From assembly GCF_021764745.1 (NCBI RefSeq), contig NZ_JAETXX010000001.1, positions 62,001-126,000 on the forward strand: DNA of 64,000 bases. Reading direction: 5' to 3'. This document shows positions 33,539-42,967 of this stretch, one piece after another; position 1 is the first letter of the stretch, and each line of letters starts with the position of its first letter. The notes below the pieces were generated by a model. It had not been told where the DNA came from. It was given only the letters and a program-made list of their open reading frames with translations, and searched no databases. The DNA is from Joostella atrarenae (GTDB taxonomy: Bacteria > Bacteroidota > Bacteroidia > Flavobacteriales > Flavobacteriaceae). Made by a program: the position numbers and the translations under genes.

Positions 33539-35899
33539 ATGAAAAACTACACATACGATTCTCCATTCCAATTAAAAGTAAGTTTTAATAAGCTTCTTGG
33601 AATGTATGACGAGTTAGCAAAGAGTGAAGATGAAGCAGTTGCCGATAAAGCTAAAAAAATATTGGCAGTAGCAGATCAATATCCAGAATTAAGAGCTGGA
33701 TTTTCTGACATAGAAAAAATAAACGATTACAAAGAGCCGATAAATACAATATTAGGAGATATATTTAACCCTGTTCTCTCCAATAATGAGATAAAAACTG
33801 CTGGACTCGCCTATGATGATGCTGTTTTTAAATCTTCGGAACGGTTTAAAAAAATTATAAAAGATGCAGGAAAAGATTTTTCTTTAGAATTAAGAAATAT
33901 TCCTGAAAATGAGATGTACATTATACAATGTGCAGCCATTCTATCGCTTAATTATAAAAAAGATCTTTCATTTAAAATGCCTCTCTTTTATGATATTCCA
34001 GACAGCGAAGGAATAAATCGTCATTATAGAATATTATATAATGCCGACTTCATGGAACTTAAGCCAACTAAAGATGCTCCTACAATTACGCAAGAAGATA
34101 TAGATCAACTTTTAGATGGTTTTGACAATCTTGACCTATGGAAAGAAAAATTCCCTCCTAATAGTTGGGAAGCAAATGGTTTTATAATTTCTAACATTTT
34201 TGATGTTACAATAGACGACTCCATTTCTTCTCTAAAAACAGCTTTATTAGAACAGTCTTTAAGCGATGGTGTATTACTAGACCGATTTCAGGATATTTTT
34301 AGATCTATTTTCGGAATTAAAGACCTACACACAGGATATTCATCTTATGACGAAAACACATTGAGTTTTGAAAAACTCACTACCAGTATGCCTAGCTATC
34401 TTTTAAATGAAAATGCTGAGGAAAACTGCATGGATGTGTTATGTGAAAATTCTTATAAAGCCATTTTGGATGATAAAAAGTATTTTACAATTTCTGATGT
34501 AGAAAAATACTACGATCTAAGTGAAGGCGCTATGCCGTATAGAGCACTACATAACCAAGGGTTTAAAAGTGCCATTCTGATTCCTATTGCAAATGACAAA
34601 CAATTACTAGGTGTTTTAGAATTAGTTTCTGAAAGAAAGCATGACCTCAACAGCATTAATGCAAACAAACTAAATGAAGTTATGCCTTATATTATTTCTG
34701 CTGTAGTGAGAAATAAAATAGAACACATAAACTCCATCGAAGCTATTATTCAGAATGAATATACTTCTCTTCATGAGAGTGTAAAATGGAAGTTTGTAAA
34801 TGAAGCCAAAAAATATATAAAAGAAAAAAGTAAAGGGAACAACCCTTCATTTAGTGATATTTCATTTAAAAATGTATATCCTCTTTATGGACAAATAGAT
34901 ATCAAAGATTCATCTCGAGCTAGAAATGACGCCACACAAAAGGATCTAATCATTCAACTTGAAATGATTAACAATATCTTTAACAGCGCCACTAAAATAG
35001 GTAAAATGCCTATTTATGAAGAATATAGCTTTCGGATAAATTCTTTTTTAAAGGAAGTTAAAGAAACATTTCAAACAAGTTCAGAACAGAATATTATAGA
35101 CTTTCTTTTTGAAGAAATTCATCCAGCATTAAAACAGGTAAGCAATATAAATCCTGACTTAAAAAAGCTTGTTGAAGAATATGAAAATGCACTAAACACA
35201 GGTACAAATATGATCTATCATCACAGACGTGAATATGATGATACGATTATGTTGATCAATAAAAAAATGTCTAAAATTATTGATCATGAACAAAAAGATG
35301 CTCAGAAAATGTTTCCGCATTTCTTTGAAAGATATAAAACCGATGGTGTAGAGCATACCATGTACATCGGAAAATCTATAAACCCTTCTAATAATTTTAG
35401 TGAAGTGTTTTTACAAAACCTTAAGTTATGGCAACTAGAGGTTATGTGTGAAATGGAGAATGAGTATTATGACCTAAGACCAAACTTAGAGATATCTTTG
35501 GATGTTGCCTCATTAATTTTAGTTCACAGCTCTCCCCTTTCTATAAAATTTAGAATGGATGAGAAACATTTTGATGTTGACGGAACATACAATGCCCGCT
35601 ATGAAGTGATTAAAAAACGAATTGATAAAGCTTTTATAAAAGGCACAAATGAGCGTGTTACAAAACCTGGAAATATTACAATCATATATTCTCAGAAAAA
35701 GGATGAAAACGAGTACCTACGCTATGTAAGACTTCTACAGGCAAAGAAAGTGTTGCATAACGATTTAGAGATCTTAGACCTTGAAGAATTACAAGGTGTA
35801 AGCGGACTAAAGGCAATTAGAGTTGGTGTTTTATATAAAAATGAAAACAATAAAAGCCCTCTTACATTTGATGATCTAGCAAAAGTAATTGCTAAATAG
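33539..35899 (+). CDS. large GAF-domain protein of unknown function
   Basis: A 786-residue soluble protein without signal peptide or membrane helix. A GAF-like segment lies at about 330-400 (MPYRALHNQGFKSAILIPIA, then LLGVLELVSERKHDL). The flanks are long and largely helical, and the C-terminal 150 residues are alpha/beta with a conserved-looking KPGNITIIYSQKKDENEYL. No kinase, cyclase, GGDEF or DNA-binding output domain is visible, so it may be a sensor acting through a partner. Its 3' end overlaps that of the convergent HD-PycTM gene by 8 bases. Confidence 0.75.
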   Translation: MKNYTYDSPFQLKVSFNKLLGMYDELAKSEDEAVADKAKKILAVADQYPELRAGFSDIEKINDYKEPINTILGDIFNPVLSNNEIKTAGLAYDDAVFKSSERFKKIIKDAGKDFSLELRNIPENEMYIIQCAAILSLNYKKDLSFKMPLFYDIPDSEGINRHYRILYNADFMELKPTKDAPTITQEDIDQLLDGFDNLDLWKEKFPPNSWEANGFIISNIFDVTIDDSISSLKTALLEQSLSDGVLLDRFQDIFRSIFGIKDLHTGYSSYDENTLSFEKLTTSMPSYLLNENAEENCMDVLCENSYKAILDDKKYFTISDVEKYYDLSEGAMPYRALHNQGFKSAILIPIANDKQLLGVLELVSERKHDLNSINANKLNEVMPYIISAVVRNKIEHINSIEAIIQNEYTSLHESVKWKFVNEAKKYIKEKSKGNNPSFSDISFKNVYPLYGQIDIKDSSRARNDATQKDLIIQLEMINNIFNSATKIGKMPIYEEYSFRINSFLKEVKETFQTSSEQNIIDFLFEEIHPALKQVSNINPDLKKLVEEYENALNTGTNMIYHHRREYDDTIMLINKKMSKIIDHEQKDAQKMFPHFFERYKTDGVEHTMYIGKSINPSNNFSEVFLQNLKLWQLEVMCEMENEYYDLRPNLEISLDVASLILVHSSPLSIKFRMDEKHFDVDGTYNARYEVIKKRIDKAFIKGTNERVTKPGNITIIYSQKKDENEYLRYVRLLQAKKVLHNDLEILDLEELQGVSGLKAIRVGVLYKNENNKSPLTFDDLAKVIAK

Positions 35900-37064
35900 A
35901 CATAAAAGCAATAATAAAAGAAAGTACTGAACATATAATACCTATCATAAAAACGGTATAAGTGGTTCTTAATAATCGGTACTTTCTAGCCAATACGATT
36001 CCCAAATAGTAAAGATCCTTTGTTAAAGAGTCGTATATATATTGCTTGTCGTTTGTCATTTCTCTAAGCGCACGTTCATATCTATCATAAGGCACTTTAT
36101 GAAAGTTTCCGAAGAATAGTAAGTTCACTTTTCGAGCTTTGACATCTTCATCTGTAAACTCTCCACTAGTAACATTGGGTTTTGTAGATAAAATGGCAAA
36201 AACAATCGAAGCAACACTAAAGACAACTAATATTAAGGTTGGAATTATTAAATGTTGATTAGAAGGACTATCAAGCTTCGGAATCAAACTAGAAAGTGCT
36301 AGAGAAATAATAATAGCATTTACAGAGAGTAAAATATTTGCTTTTGTATCTGCTATATCACTAAGTTTTATATGATTTCGAAGTGCTACTCTATATAAGG
36401 TTTGCACCCCTCTCTCAGGACTCTCTCCTTTTATTTGTGCCTTTAATTGTTCTTTCTTTACTCGGCGTTTTTCTTTTTTATCTTTTTCCACAAGTAACGC
36501 TAAATTATCACTTTTACCTTGTTGCCAATTCTCTTTAGCATAAGTCGTGTAATATTGATGTTCAGTAGTAAAAAGAATGATATTAAGCTTACGCCATTCT
36601 TCAATAGTATATTCTTTAACACCTGTAAGTGCTAGCTCTTGTCTTAGAATTTCTGACGTATTAATATAACTGTCTTTGGATAAATGGGAGCTATCTGCAT
36701 CTTTAATTATCATTTCTAGCTCGTTATTAGGCTTAACACCCATTCCAGTGGCCATAATAATACTGGAGACTTCTTTGATTTTATTTTCTCCGTACCCTTG
36801 CTCTTGCAAATAAGCAGCAGCAATTTTACAACTTTCACCTTCATGTCCGTCTATCCTAGATGTATAGCCAGTATCATGAAACCAAGCTGCCAACATTACC
36901 AACTCTCTTTCCTCTTCAGAAACGTTTAAAGCCTCACAAAGTTTTTCTACACCCGCTACCACCCTTAATGTATGAGTTGTATTGTGATATATATGACGTT
37001 TATCTAACCTTGATGCTAGTAAATCTTTCACATAACTAGAAGATTTATCAATAATTTCGCTCAT
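35892..37064 (-). CDS. HD-domain protein fused to a Pycsar-effector-like membrane domain (PycTM)
   Basis: A 390-residue two-part protein. Residues 1-190 are an HD phosphohydrolase with the metal ligands His31 (YHNTTHTLRVV), His63-Asp64 (WFHDTGY), His74 and Asp122/Asp124 (KDADSSHL). Residues 220-390 resemble the PycTM domain: RVALRNHIKLSDIADTKANI leads into helices at about 244-262 and 273-292, a cytoplasmic stretch follows, and a last helix lies at 368-388. PycTM proteins are membrane-damaging effectors of cyclic-pyrimidine (Pycsar) defence. No uridylate or cytidylate cyclase is encoded nearby, and the HD part could itself degrade the nucleotide signal. The gene is plausibly part of the flavobacterial core genome. 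Confidence 0.85.
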   Translation of the reverse strand: MSEIIDKSSSYVKDLLASRLDKRHIYHNTTHTLRVVAGVEKLCEALNVSEEERELVMLAAWFHDTGYTSRIDGHEGESCKIAAAYLQEQGYGENKIKEVSSIIMATGMGVKPNNELEMIIKDADSSHLSKDSYINTSEILRQELALTGVKEYTIEEWRKLNIILFTTEHQYYTTYAKENWQQGKSDNLALLVEKDKKEKRRVKKEQLKAQIKGESPERGVQTLYRVALRNHIKLSDIADTKANILLSVNAIIISLALSSLIPKLDSPSNQHLIIPTLILVVFSVASIVFAILSTKPNVTSGEFTDEDVKARKVNLLFFGNFHKVPYDRYERALREMTNDKQYIYDSLTKDLYYLGIVLARKYRLLRTTYTVFMIGIICSVLSFIIAFMSI

Positions 37065-37128
37065 AGACTTTTTACTATTGTTTATTATGCATAATATTAC
37101 AATAAATATTTTATTTATACCGCAGATA

Positions 37129-40100
37129 ATGAAAAATCGCCTTTTACCTTTCTTAGTAATATTCTTATTTATTAGTGCATGTGCTACCTATAAAACAAAA
37201 TATAAAGAAGGTTCCTATTCCGAGTCATACCCCGACAAAGAGCTTGACAGAAGGTTTTTCCTGATTGGAGATGCTGGAAATTCTCCCGCAGATGGTAAGG
37301 CTGATGGGCTAGCGCTTCTTGAGAACTCAGTACAGAAAAGTACTTCAAAAGATTATATGATTTTCTTAGGAGATAACATCTACCCTAATGGGATGCCAAA
37401 AAAAGGAGCTAAGAATAGAGAAAATGCAGAACATCAATTAAAATCACAAATTGACGCTGTAAAAAACTTCAAGGGAACAACTTTCTTCATCCCTGGAAAT
37501 CATGATTGGTATAATGGCGGAATTGACGGTATAGAAAGACAAGAAGATTTTATTGAAAATATAATACAAGAAAAAAAAGTATTACTTCCCAGTGATGCTT
37601 GTGGTATAGATGAAATAGAGATCTCTGACTCTGTACATTTAATTACTATAGACTCACAATGGTTTTTAGAAGACTGGGATAGACACCCAACCATAAATGA
37701 TGATTGTGAAATAAAGACAAGAAAAAAATTCTTTATAGAATTTGAAGGGATGCTTAAAAAGAATGAAGGGAAAACGGTTATTGTTGCCATTCACCATCCT
37801 CTATTTACATATGGCTCTCACGGCGGTCATTTCCCTGCTAAAAGTCAGCTTTTCCCTTTTCAGAATTACATCCCGTTACCAGGAGTTGCTACTGTAATCG
37901 ACCATGTAAGAAAATCTGGAGGTGTTTCTATCCAAGATATACAAAACGAACGTTATAAAGAATTATCCAATAAACTCCAGTCTTTAGCCATTGATGCTCC
38001 TGCAAATGTAATATTTACGAGCGGACACGAGCATAATCAACAATATATAGAATCAAATACTATAAAACAGATTATTGCAGGTGCTGGTTCTAAAAATGGA
38101 GCTGCAAAGCTTACTGATTATGCCCTTTTTACCTCTGGAAAACAAGGATATGCTACACTTGACATTTTTAAGGATGGATCTTCGTGGGTTCGTTTTTACA
38201 CAGCAGATGAGAATGGAAATGAAGAAATAGCTTTTCAGAAAGAAATTTATCCTCCTACACCTGCACCAAAAACATTAGACTTCCCAGAAACATATCCAGA
38301 ATATATAGCTACAACTGCTTACCCAAAGGAAAAAACAGAAGTTAGCAATGCATATGCTGGTTTTTGGGGAGATCATTATCGCGATATCTATGGTACAGAA
38401 ATAAATGCTAAAGTTGCAATTTTAGACACTCTTTACGGCGGATTAAAACCTTCTAGAATGGGTGGCGGACACCAAACTAAAACACTGCGTTTAGTAGATA
38501 AAGAAGGGAGAGAATTTAATATGAGAGCAGTTAAGAAAAGTGCTGTACAATTTCTGCAGACTGTTGTTTTAAAAGACAAAGTGCTCTCTAATGAAGATCT
38601 ATCTTCGACACTTCCAGAAGATATCCTTTTGGATTTTTACACCACAGCACATCCATACGCAGCATACACAATCCCTACTCTTTCTAAAGCTATTGGAATA
38701 TACCATACAAACCCTAAATTATACTACGTTCCAAAACAAAAAGCACTAGGAAAGTATAATGACAATTATGGAGATGAACTGTATATGATTGAAGAGCGCC
38801 CTTCTGATGAACATAAAAATGTTGCGAATTTCGGTTATACAGAAAAAATTGAAAGTACAGATGATTTCTTTGATAATTTAAGAGATGATGAAAAATATAA
38901 ACTTGATGAAAATGCATACATAAGAGCTCGTCTTTTTGATATGCTTATTGGAGATTGGGACAGACATACTGACCAATGGAGATGGGCAGAATTCGATCAA
39001 GATAGTACCGTTTTATACAGACCTATCCCTAGAGATCGTGATCAAGCATATTCCGATTTTGACGGTGCTTTTTTAGGCTCCATAAGAACACTAGCTGCTC
39101 CTGCTAAAATGATGCAAAAATATGAACCTGAATTAAAAAATTTAGAATGGTTCAATACCGAGCCTTTTCCTATGGATAGAATTCTTTTACAGAATACAAC
39201 TGAAGAGAATTGGGTAACACAAGCAAAATATATTCAAGATAATCTTAGTAATACAATTATAGAGGAGGCTTTCGAGAACTTCCCTAAAGAGGTTCAAAAT
39301 GAATCAGCAGAAGAAATCAAATCTATTCTAAAAGGAAGAAAAAATTTACTTACGGATATTGCTAAAGACTACTATAAGATATTAAACGAAGTTGTAATTC
39401 TTAGAGGTACAGATAAAGATGATTATATTGAAGTTATACGTACAGATAACAACGAAACTAGAGTGATAATTCATCGTATTAAAGGTGGAGAAAAAGCAGA
39501 TCTTATAGTTGATAAAACATATAATAAAAAACAAACAAAAGAAATCTGGATTTATGGACTTGATGACAAAGATGTCTTTGAAGTTACTGGAAACGGTAAA
39601 AAGAGAATATTAGTACGCCTTATTGGTGGACAGAATAATGACACCTTCAAAATCGTTAACGGAAAACGTGTTCGATTTTACGATTATAAGACTAAAAAGA
39701 ATACTATCGCTGTAAATAATGGAGGAACAAAACGATTTACAGATATTTATGAGAATAATATCTTTACTTATAATAAAAATAAATACTCGTCTAGAATTAT
39801 AATCCCTGGACTAGGTTTTAACCCAGATGCTGGAATTATTGCTGGTTTAAACTATAGTATCACAAATTTTGGTTTCGAGAAAAATCCTTTCTCTACCAGA
39901 CATTCTGTAAGTGCTCGTTACCATTTTGCAACTCAAGGTATAGAACTTAAATATGACGGAGAAGCTGGTGGTCTTTTCAAGAAATTAAATCTAACCTATG
40001 GCGCAAGGTACAACAGTGCTACTTATGCTAGGAATTTTTATGGCTATGGAAATGAAACTGAAAATAATGAAGATGAATTAGGGATGGATTATTACAGAAC

Positions 40101-40830
40101 AAACCTCAGCAATTTCTCTACCCATTTAGGAGTTGTTAGAAGATCTTTCTACGGAAGTACTTTTAATGCTAGATTTATTTTTGAAGGTGCAGAAGTTGAT
40201 AAAATAGACGATCGTTTTGTAGGGGGACTAAGTAACAATGCACTTTTTTACGATTGGAAATATTTTGCTACTCTAGAAGCTAAATACACTTATGAAAGTT
40301 ATGATTTAGATATTAACCCTAGCCGAGGAATGTATTTTGATATAGAAACTGGATATACTTTCTATCTTTCAGATTCTGATAAAAATGGTTTCGGATACTT
40401 AAAGCCAAAGTTGACTTTTTATAATAGATTAACTAAAAACAAAAAATTAGTTTTAAAATCTAACGTACAAAGTAATTTGACTTTTGGAAATGACTATGAA
40501 TTTTATCAGGCGCCATTCCTAGGAGGTAATAGTGGTTTAAGAGGATACCGTATCAATAGGTTTACAGGAAAAAATAGTCTTGTTTTTAATGGTGATGTAA
40601 GGTATACATTCAACTCTTTTAAAACTAGAATACTACCAATGCAATTGGGGATATACGGAGGTGTTGATTACGGACGTGTATGGGTAAGAAATGACGACTC
40701 CAACGTTTGGCACAATTCTTTTGGTGGTGGACTCTATATTATTGCAAGTAAATTAATTAACTTAGACCTATCTTTCTTTAACTCAAAAGAAGGAAACAGA
40801 TTCGCTTTTAAATTTGGCGTTAGTTTATAA
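37129..40830 (+). CDS. lipoprotein joining metallophosphoesterase, kinase-like region and Omp85-type beta-barrel
   Basis: A 1233-residue protein starting at the Met at 37129 (signal sequence, lipobox FISACATYK, Cys18). Residues 40-390 are a calcineurin-like phosphoesterase (IGDAGNSPADG, LGDNIYPNG, GNHDWYNG, IHHPLFTYGSHGGH and SGHEHNQ). About residues 400-850 resemble no textbook enzyme but have a kinase-like arrangement: GGGHQTKTLRL then RAVKK near 445-465, GDWDRHTDQWRW near 608-619, and PRDRDQAYSDFDG near 633-645. From about 885 to the end is a beta-barrel with GNSGLRGYRINRF, like the conserved L6 loop motif of Omp85 proteins, and a C-terminal strand. It is probably anchored in the outer membrane. 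The 24-base gap to the next gene suggests cotranscription with the sensor kinase. Confidence 0.85.
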   Translation: MKNRLLPFLVIFLFISACATYKTKYKEGSYSESYPDKELDRRFFLIGDAGNSPADGKADGLALLENSVQKSTSKDYMIFLGDNIYPNGMPKKGAKNRENAEHQLKSQIDAVKNFKGTTFFIPGNHDWYNGGIDGIERQEDFIENIIQEKKVLLPSDACGIDEIEISDSVHLITIDSQWFLEDWDRHPTINDDCEIKTRKKFFIEFEGMLKKNEGKTVIVAIHHPLFTYGSHGGHFPAKSQLFPFQNYIPLPGVATVIDHVRKSGGVSIQDIQNERYKELSNKLQSLAIDAPANVIFTSGHEHNQQYIESNTIKQIIAGAGSKNGAAKLTDYALFTSGKQGYATLDIFKDGSSWVRFYTADENGNEEIAFQKEIYPPTPAPKTLDFPETYPEYIATTAYPKEKTEVSNAYAGFWGDHYRDIYGTEINAKVAILDTLYGGLKPSRMGGGHQTKTLRLVDKEGREFNMRAVKKSAVQFLQTVVLKDKVLSNEDLSSTLPEDILLDFYTTAHPYAAYTIPTLSKAIGIYHTNPKLYYVPKQKALGKYNDNYGDELYMIEERPSDEHKNVANFGYTEKIESTDDFFDNLRDDEKYKLDENAYIRARLFDMLIGDWDRHTDQWRWAEFDQDSTVLYRPIPRDRDQAYSDFDGAFLGSIRTLAAPAKMMQKYEPELKNLEWFNTEPFPMDRILLQNTTEENWVTQAKYIQDNLSNTIIEEAFENFPKEVQNESAEEIKSILKGRKNLLTDIAKDYYKILNEVVILRGTDKDDYIEVIRTDNNETRVIIHRIKGGEKADLIVDKTYNKKQTKEIWIYGLDDKDVFEVTGNGKKRILVRLIGGQNNDTFKIVNGKRVRFYDYKTKKNTIAVNNGGTKRFTDIYENNIFTYNKNKYSSRIIIPGLGFNPDAGIIAGLNYSITNFGFEKNPFSTRHSVSARYHFATQGIELKYDGEAGGLFKKLNLTYGARYNSATYARNFYGYGNETENNEDELGMDYYRTNLSNFSTHLGVVRRSFYGSTFNARFIFEGAEVDKIDDRFVGGLSNNALFYDWKYFATLEAKYTYESYDLDINPSRGMYFDIETGYTFYLSDSDKNGFGYLKPKLTFYNRLTKNKKLVLKSNVQSNLTFGNDYEFYQAPFLGGNSGLRGYRINRFTGKNSLVFNGDVRYTFNSFKTRILPMQLGIYGGVDYGRVWVRNDDSNVWHNSFGGGLYIIASKLINLDLSFFNSKEGNRFAFKFGVSL

Positions 40831-40854
40831 TATTAGTTAATTAGTTTTAGATAT

Positions 40855-42888
40855 ATGGTAAAAAAATTATTTCTATCCATATCATTATTTCTTATAACAC
40901 AACTTTGCTTTTCTCAATATGAGCTGAGCGAAGAGTTTTATAATGTTATACAAGACACTCTTAAACCTACCGATAGGAAAGACATTAAGTTAATGGAGTT
41001 ATTGCGTGTATTAGATCATAACTCATTAGCACATTCAGAGTATAAGAAAGAGAAAGACTCTTTAATAGAAATTGTTAAACAAAACGCCTATAAACTTAAA
41101 GGCAAAGATAGGATTGACGCATCGTTTATGTTGATGCTATACAATTTTAATCACAATCATAAAGATAGCTTACAAACATTTAGATACGGAGATACCCTAA
41201 AATCTTTAATCGGAAATAACAAAGAAGGTCATTACTATCAACTTTTTATGAGAGGCTCCCTAAACGCAACCTATCTAATTGAAAATAATCAATATGGAAA
41301 AGCTATTGATAAGCTAAACGAAATTATAAGTTATAGTGATAAAGTAGAAGATCTAGCTTATCTCCCAAATGCATATATCACAATGGGATATGCCAATTTT
41401 CAAACTTTTCAATTCGACAAAGCACTTAAAAACTGTGTAAAAGCAGATTCAATAGCTTCTATTTATTCTACAATACAGTTTAAATCATACATCAACCGTG
41501 TAAAAAAAGATATAAAAGTTGAAATACCCACATTACAATTTATTGATTCTAACAATGATGCCTATCTAGAATTAGCACAACAAAATTTAGACACTATTAT
41601 ATCTCATCAAGTTCCAGGCTCCGATCCTTCACATATAAATTCTAATTCTACCTTTCATCAGAGCTTTATCCATTACTTAAAAGGAGACTTTGAAAATGCT
41701 AAAAAAGAATTTGAAGAAATAAACTTAGAAAGTGTTTTAACTAACACCTATTTTTCATCATCATATCGTATAAAAACTTTAAACGCATTATTACAAATAA
41801 AAGACAATAAACAAGAAGAAGCCTTTAATTTTTATGATACAGTAGAAGTTAAAGCTCCTACAGACTATTTATACAAAGAACTTTTAGGAGAGACTCTCTA
41901 CAAGTATTATCTCGACAAAGGAGATACGGAAAGGTCTAACAATTTGTATTCTCAAATTCGAGAGACTAATATTTCTCAAAGTATATACAGATACCAAGGG
42001 TTAATTGCTGAAGCCAATAAAAAATATAATGTAGGTGAAAAGGAGATGAAAATAATGGAACTCGAAAATGAGATTCAACAAAAAAAGAATAGAGATCTAT
42101 TGTTATATTCGACTAGTACCTTATTATTAATCCTTCTTCTTGGAATAGGAATTTTAAAGTCCAAACAAAATAAAATAAAAGCATTAATAAGTGAAGAAAC
42201 CTACAATAAAAAGGTTAGACTTCTAGAAGAATCACTCCAAGAAGTAGACAGAAAAGTTACAGACAACAGAAAAGAAATAGGACAGAAAATTCATAATGAA
42301 TATCTAAGTAGTTTGCTAGCCCTTAAATATCTAGTTACTGATTATACCCAAAAAGCAACATCAAAAAAAGCAGCAGATAAATTAAATATTATTATTGACG
42401 AGTTAGATGCTCTTTATCAAGAGTCTCGAAATTATTCACATCAATTAATTCATGATAACGAGGACCAAAAAAGTCTTAATATCATAGAGTATACTGAAAA
42501 TCTACAAGCTCGATTTACGGAGGTTGGTTTATTAGATATAGAAACTAACATTCCAGAAAACATTTCAGACATTCTAAACAAAAAAGAGCAGCAAGCAATT
42601 TATCATTTAATAAAAGAGTCTATAACCAACACAATAAAGCATGCAGATGCAAAAAAAGTAATGATTGAGATCAGCATAAAAGATAAAGTTTGCACTGTTT
42701 TAATTACAGATAATGGGCAGAAAAAATCAAAAATCAATCATAATATTAAAATGAAAACAAAATCTGGAGTTGGGTTAGAATCATTGCAGCAACTAATAAA
42801 AAAACTTAATGGAAATATAGACTTCATTAACGAAAGCAATGGATTTAAAACAATAGCTTCCTTTCCTTTAAGCCCTAAATCGATTTAA
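40855..42888 (+). CDS. TPR-containing sensor histidine kinase (HisKA_3-like)
   Basis: A 677-residue membrane sensor. Signal peptide at 1-20, a helical, TPR-like periplasmic part to about 395, a coiled coil, one membrane helix near 413-432 (DLLLYSTSTLLLILLLGIGI), then the dimerisation box RKEIGQKIHNEYLSSLLALK with the phospho-acceptor His near 480, and a HATPase_c domain (ESITNTIKHADAKKV; ITDNGQ; SGVGLESLQQLIKKLNG). This is the architecture of flavobacterial NarL/LuxR-partnered kinases. No response regulator adjoins it. The residue after the phospho-acceptor His is Asn rather than the common Asp or Glu. Confidence 0.88.
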   Translation: MVKKLFLSISLFLITQLCFSQYELSEEFYNVIQDTLKPTDRKDIKLMELLRVLDHNSLAHSEYKKEKDSLIEIVKQNAYKLKGKDRIDASFMLMLYNFNHNHKDSLQTFRYGDTLKSLIGNNKEGHYYQLFMRGSLNATYLIENNQYGKAIDKLNEIISYSDKVEDLAYLPNAYITMGYANFQTFQFDKALKNCVKADSIASIYSTIQFKSYINRVKKDIKVEIPTLQFIDSNNDAYLELAQQNLDTIISHQVPGSDPSHINSNSTFHQSFIHYLKGDFENAKKEFEEINLESVLTNTYFSSSYRIKTLNALLQIKDNKQEEAFNFYDTVEVKAPTDYLYKELLGETLYKYYLDKGDTERSNNLYSQIRETNISQSIYRYQGLIAEANKKYNVGEKEMKIMELENEIQQKKNRDLLLYSTSTLLLILLLGIGILKSKQNKIKALISEETYNKKVRLLEESLQEVDRKVTDNRKEIGQKIHNEYLSSLLALKYLVTDYTQKATSKKAADKLNIIIDELDALYQESRNYSHQLIHDNEDQKSLNIIEYTENLQARFTEVGLLDIETNIPENISDILNKKEQQAIYHLIKESITNTIKHADAKKVMIEISIKDKVCTVLITDNGQKKSKINHNIKMKTKSGVGLESLQQLIKKLNGNIDFINESNGFKTIASFPLSPKSI

Positions 42889-42913
42889 TCAAATTTATAA
42901 TAGCATACACCAA

Positions 42914-42947
42914 AAAAGGGGAACGATATAATTGTCGTTCCCCTTTT
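42914..42947. terminator. bidirectional terminator
   Basis: AAAAGGGGAACGA (42914-42926) pairs with TCGTTCCCCTTTT (42935-42947). It lies between the convergent sensor kinase and M20 dipeptidase genes. Confidence 0.9.
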
Positions 42948-42967
42948 GCGTTATTAACGCTATATTT

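Noticed and set aside
33440-33571. 44-residue hydrophobic extension of the DUF3050 protein
   Set aside because: It overlaps the divergent GAF gene start and does not resemble the family; the Met at 33439 fits.
33539-42888. Complete Pycsar or other defence island around the HD-PycTM gene
   Set aside because: No cyclase, nuclease or mobile-element gene lies nearby and base composition looks uniform; the neighbours look like core signalling and envelope genes.
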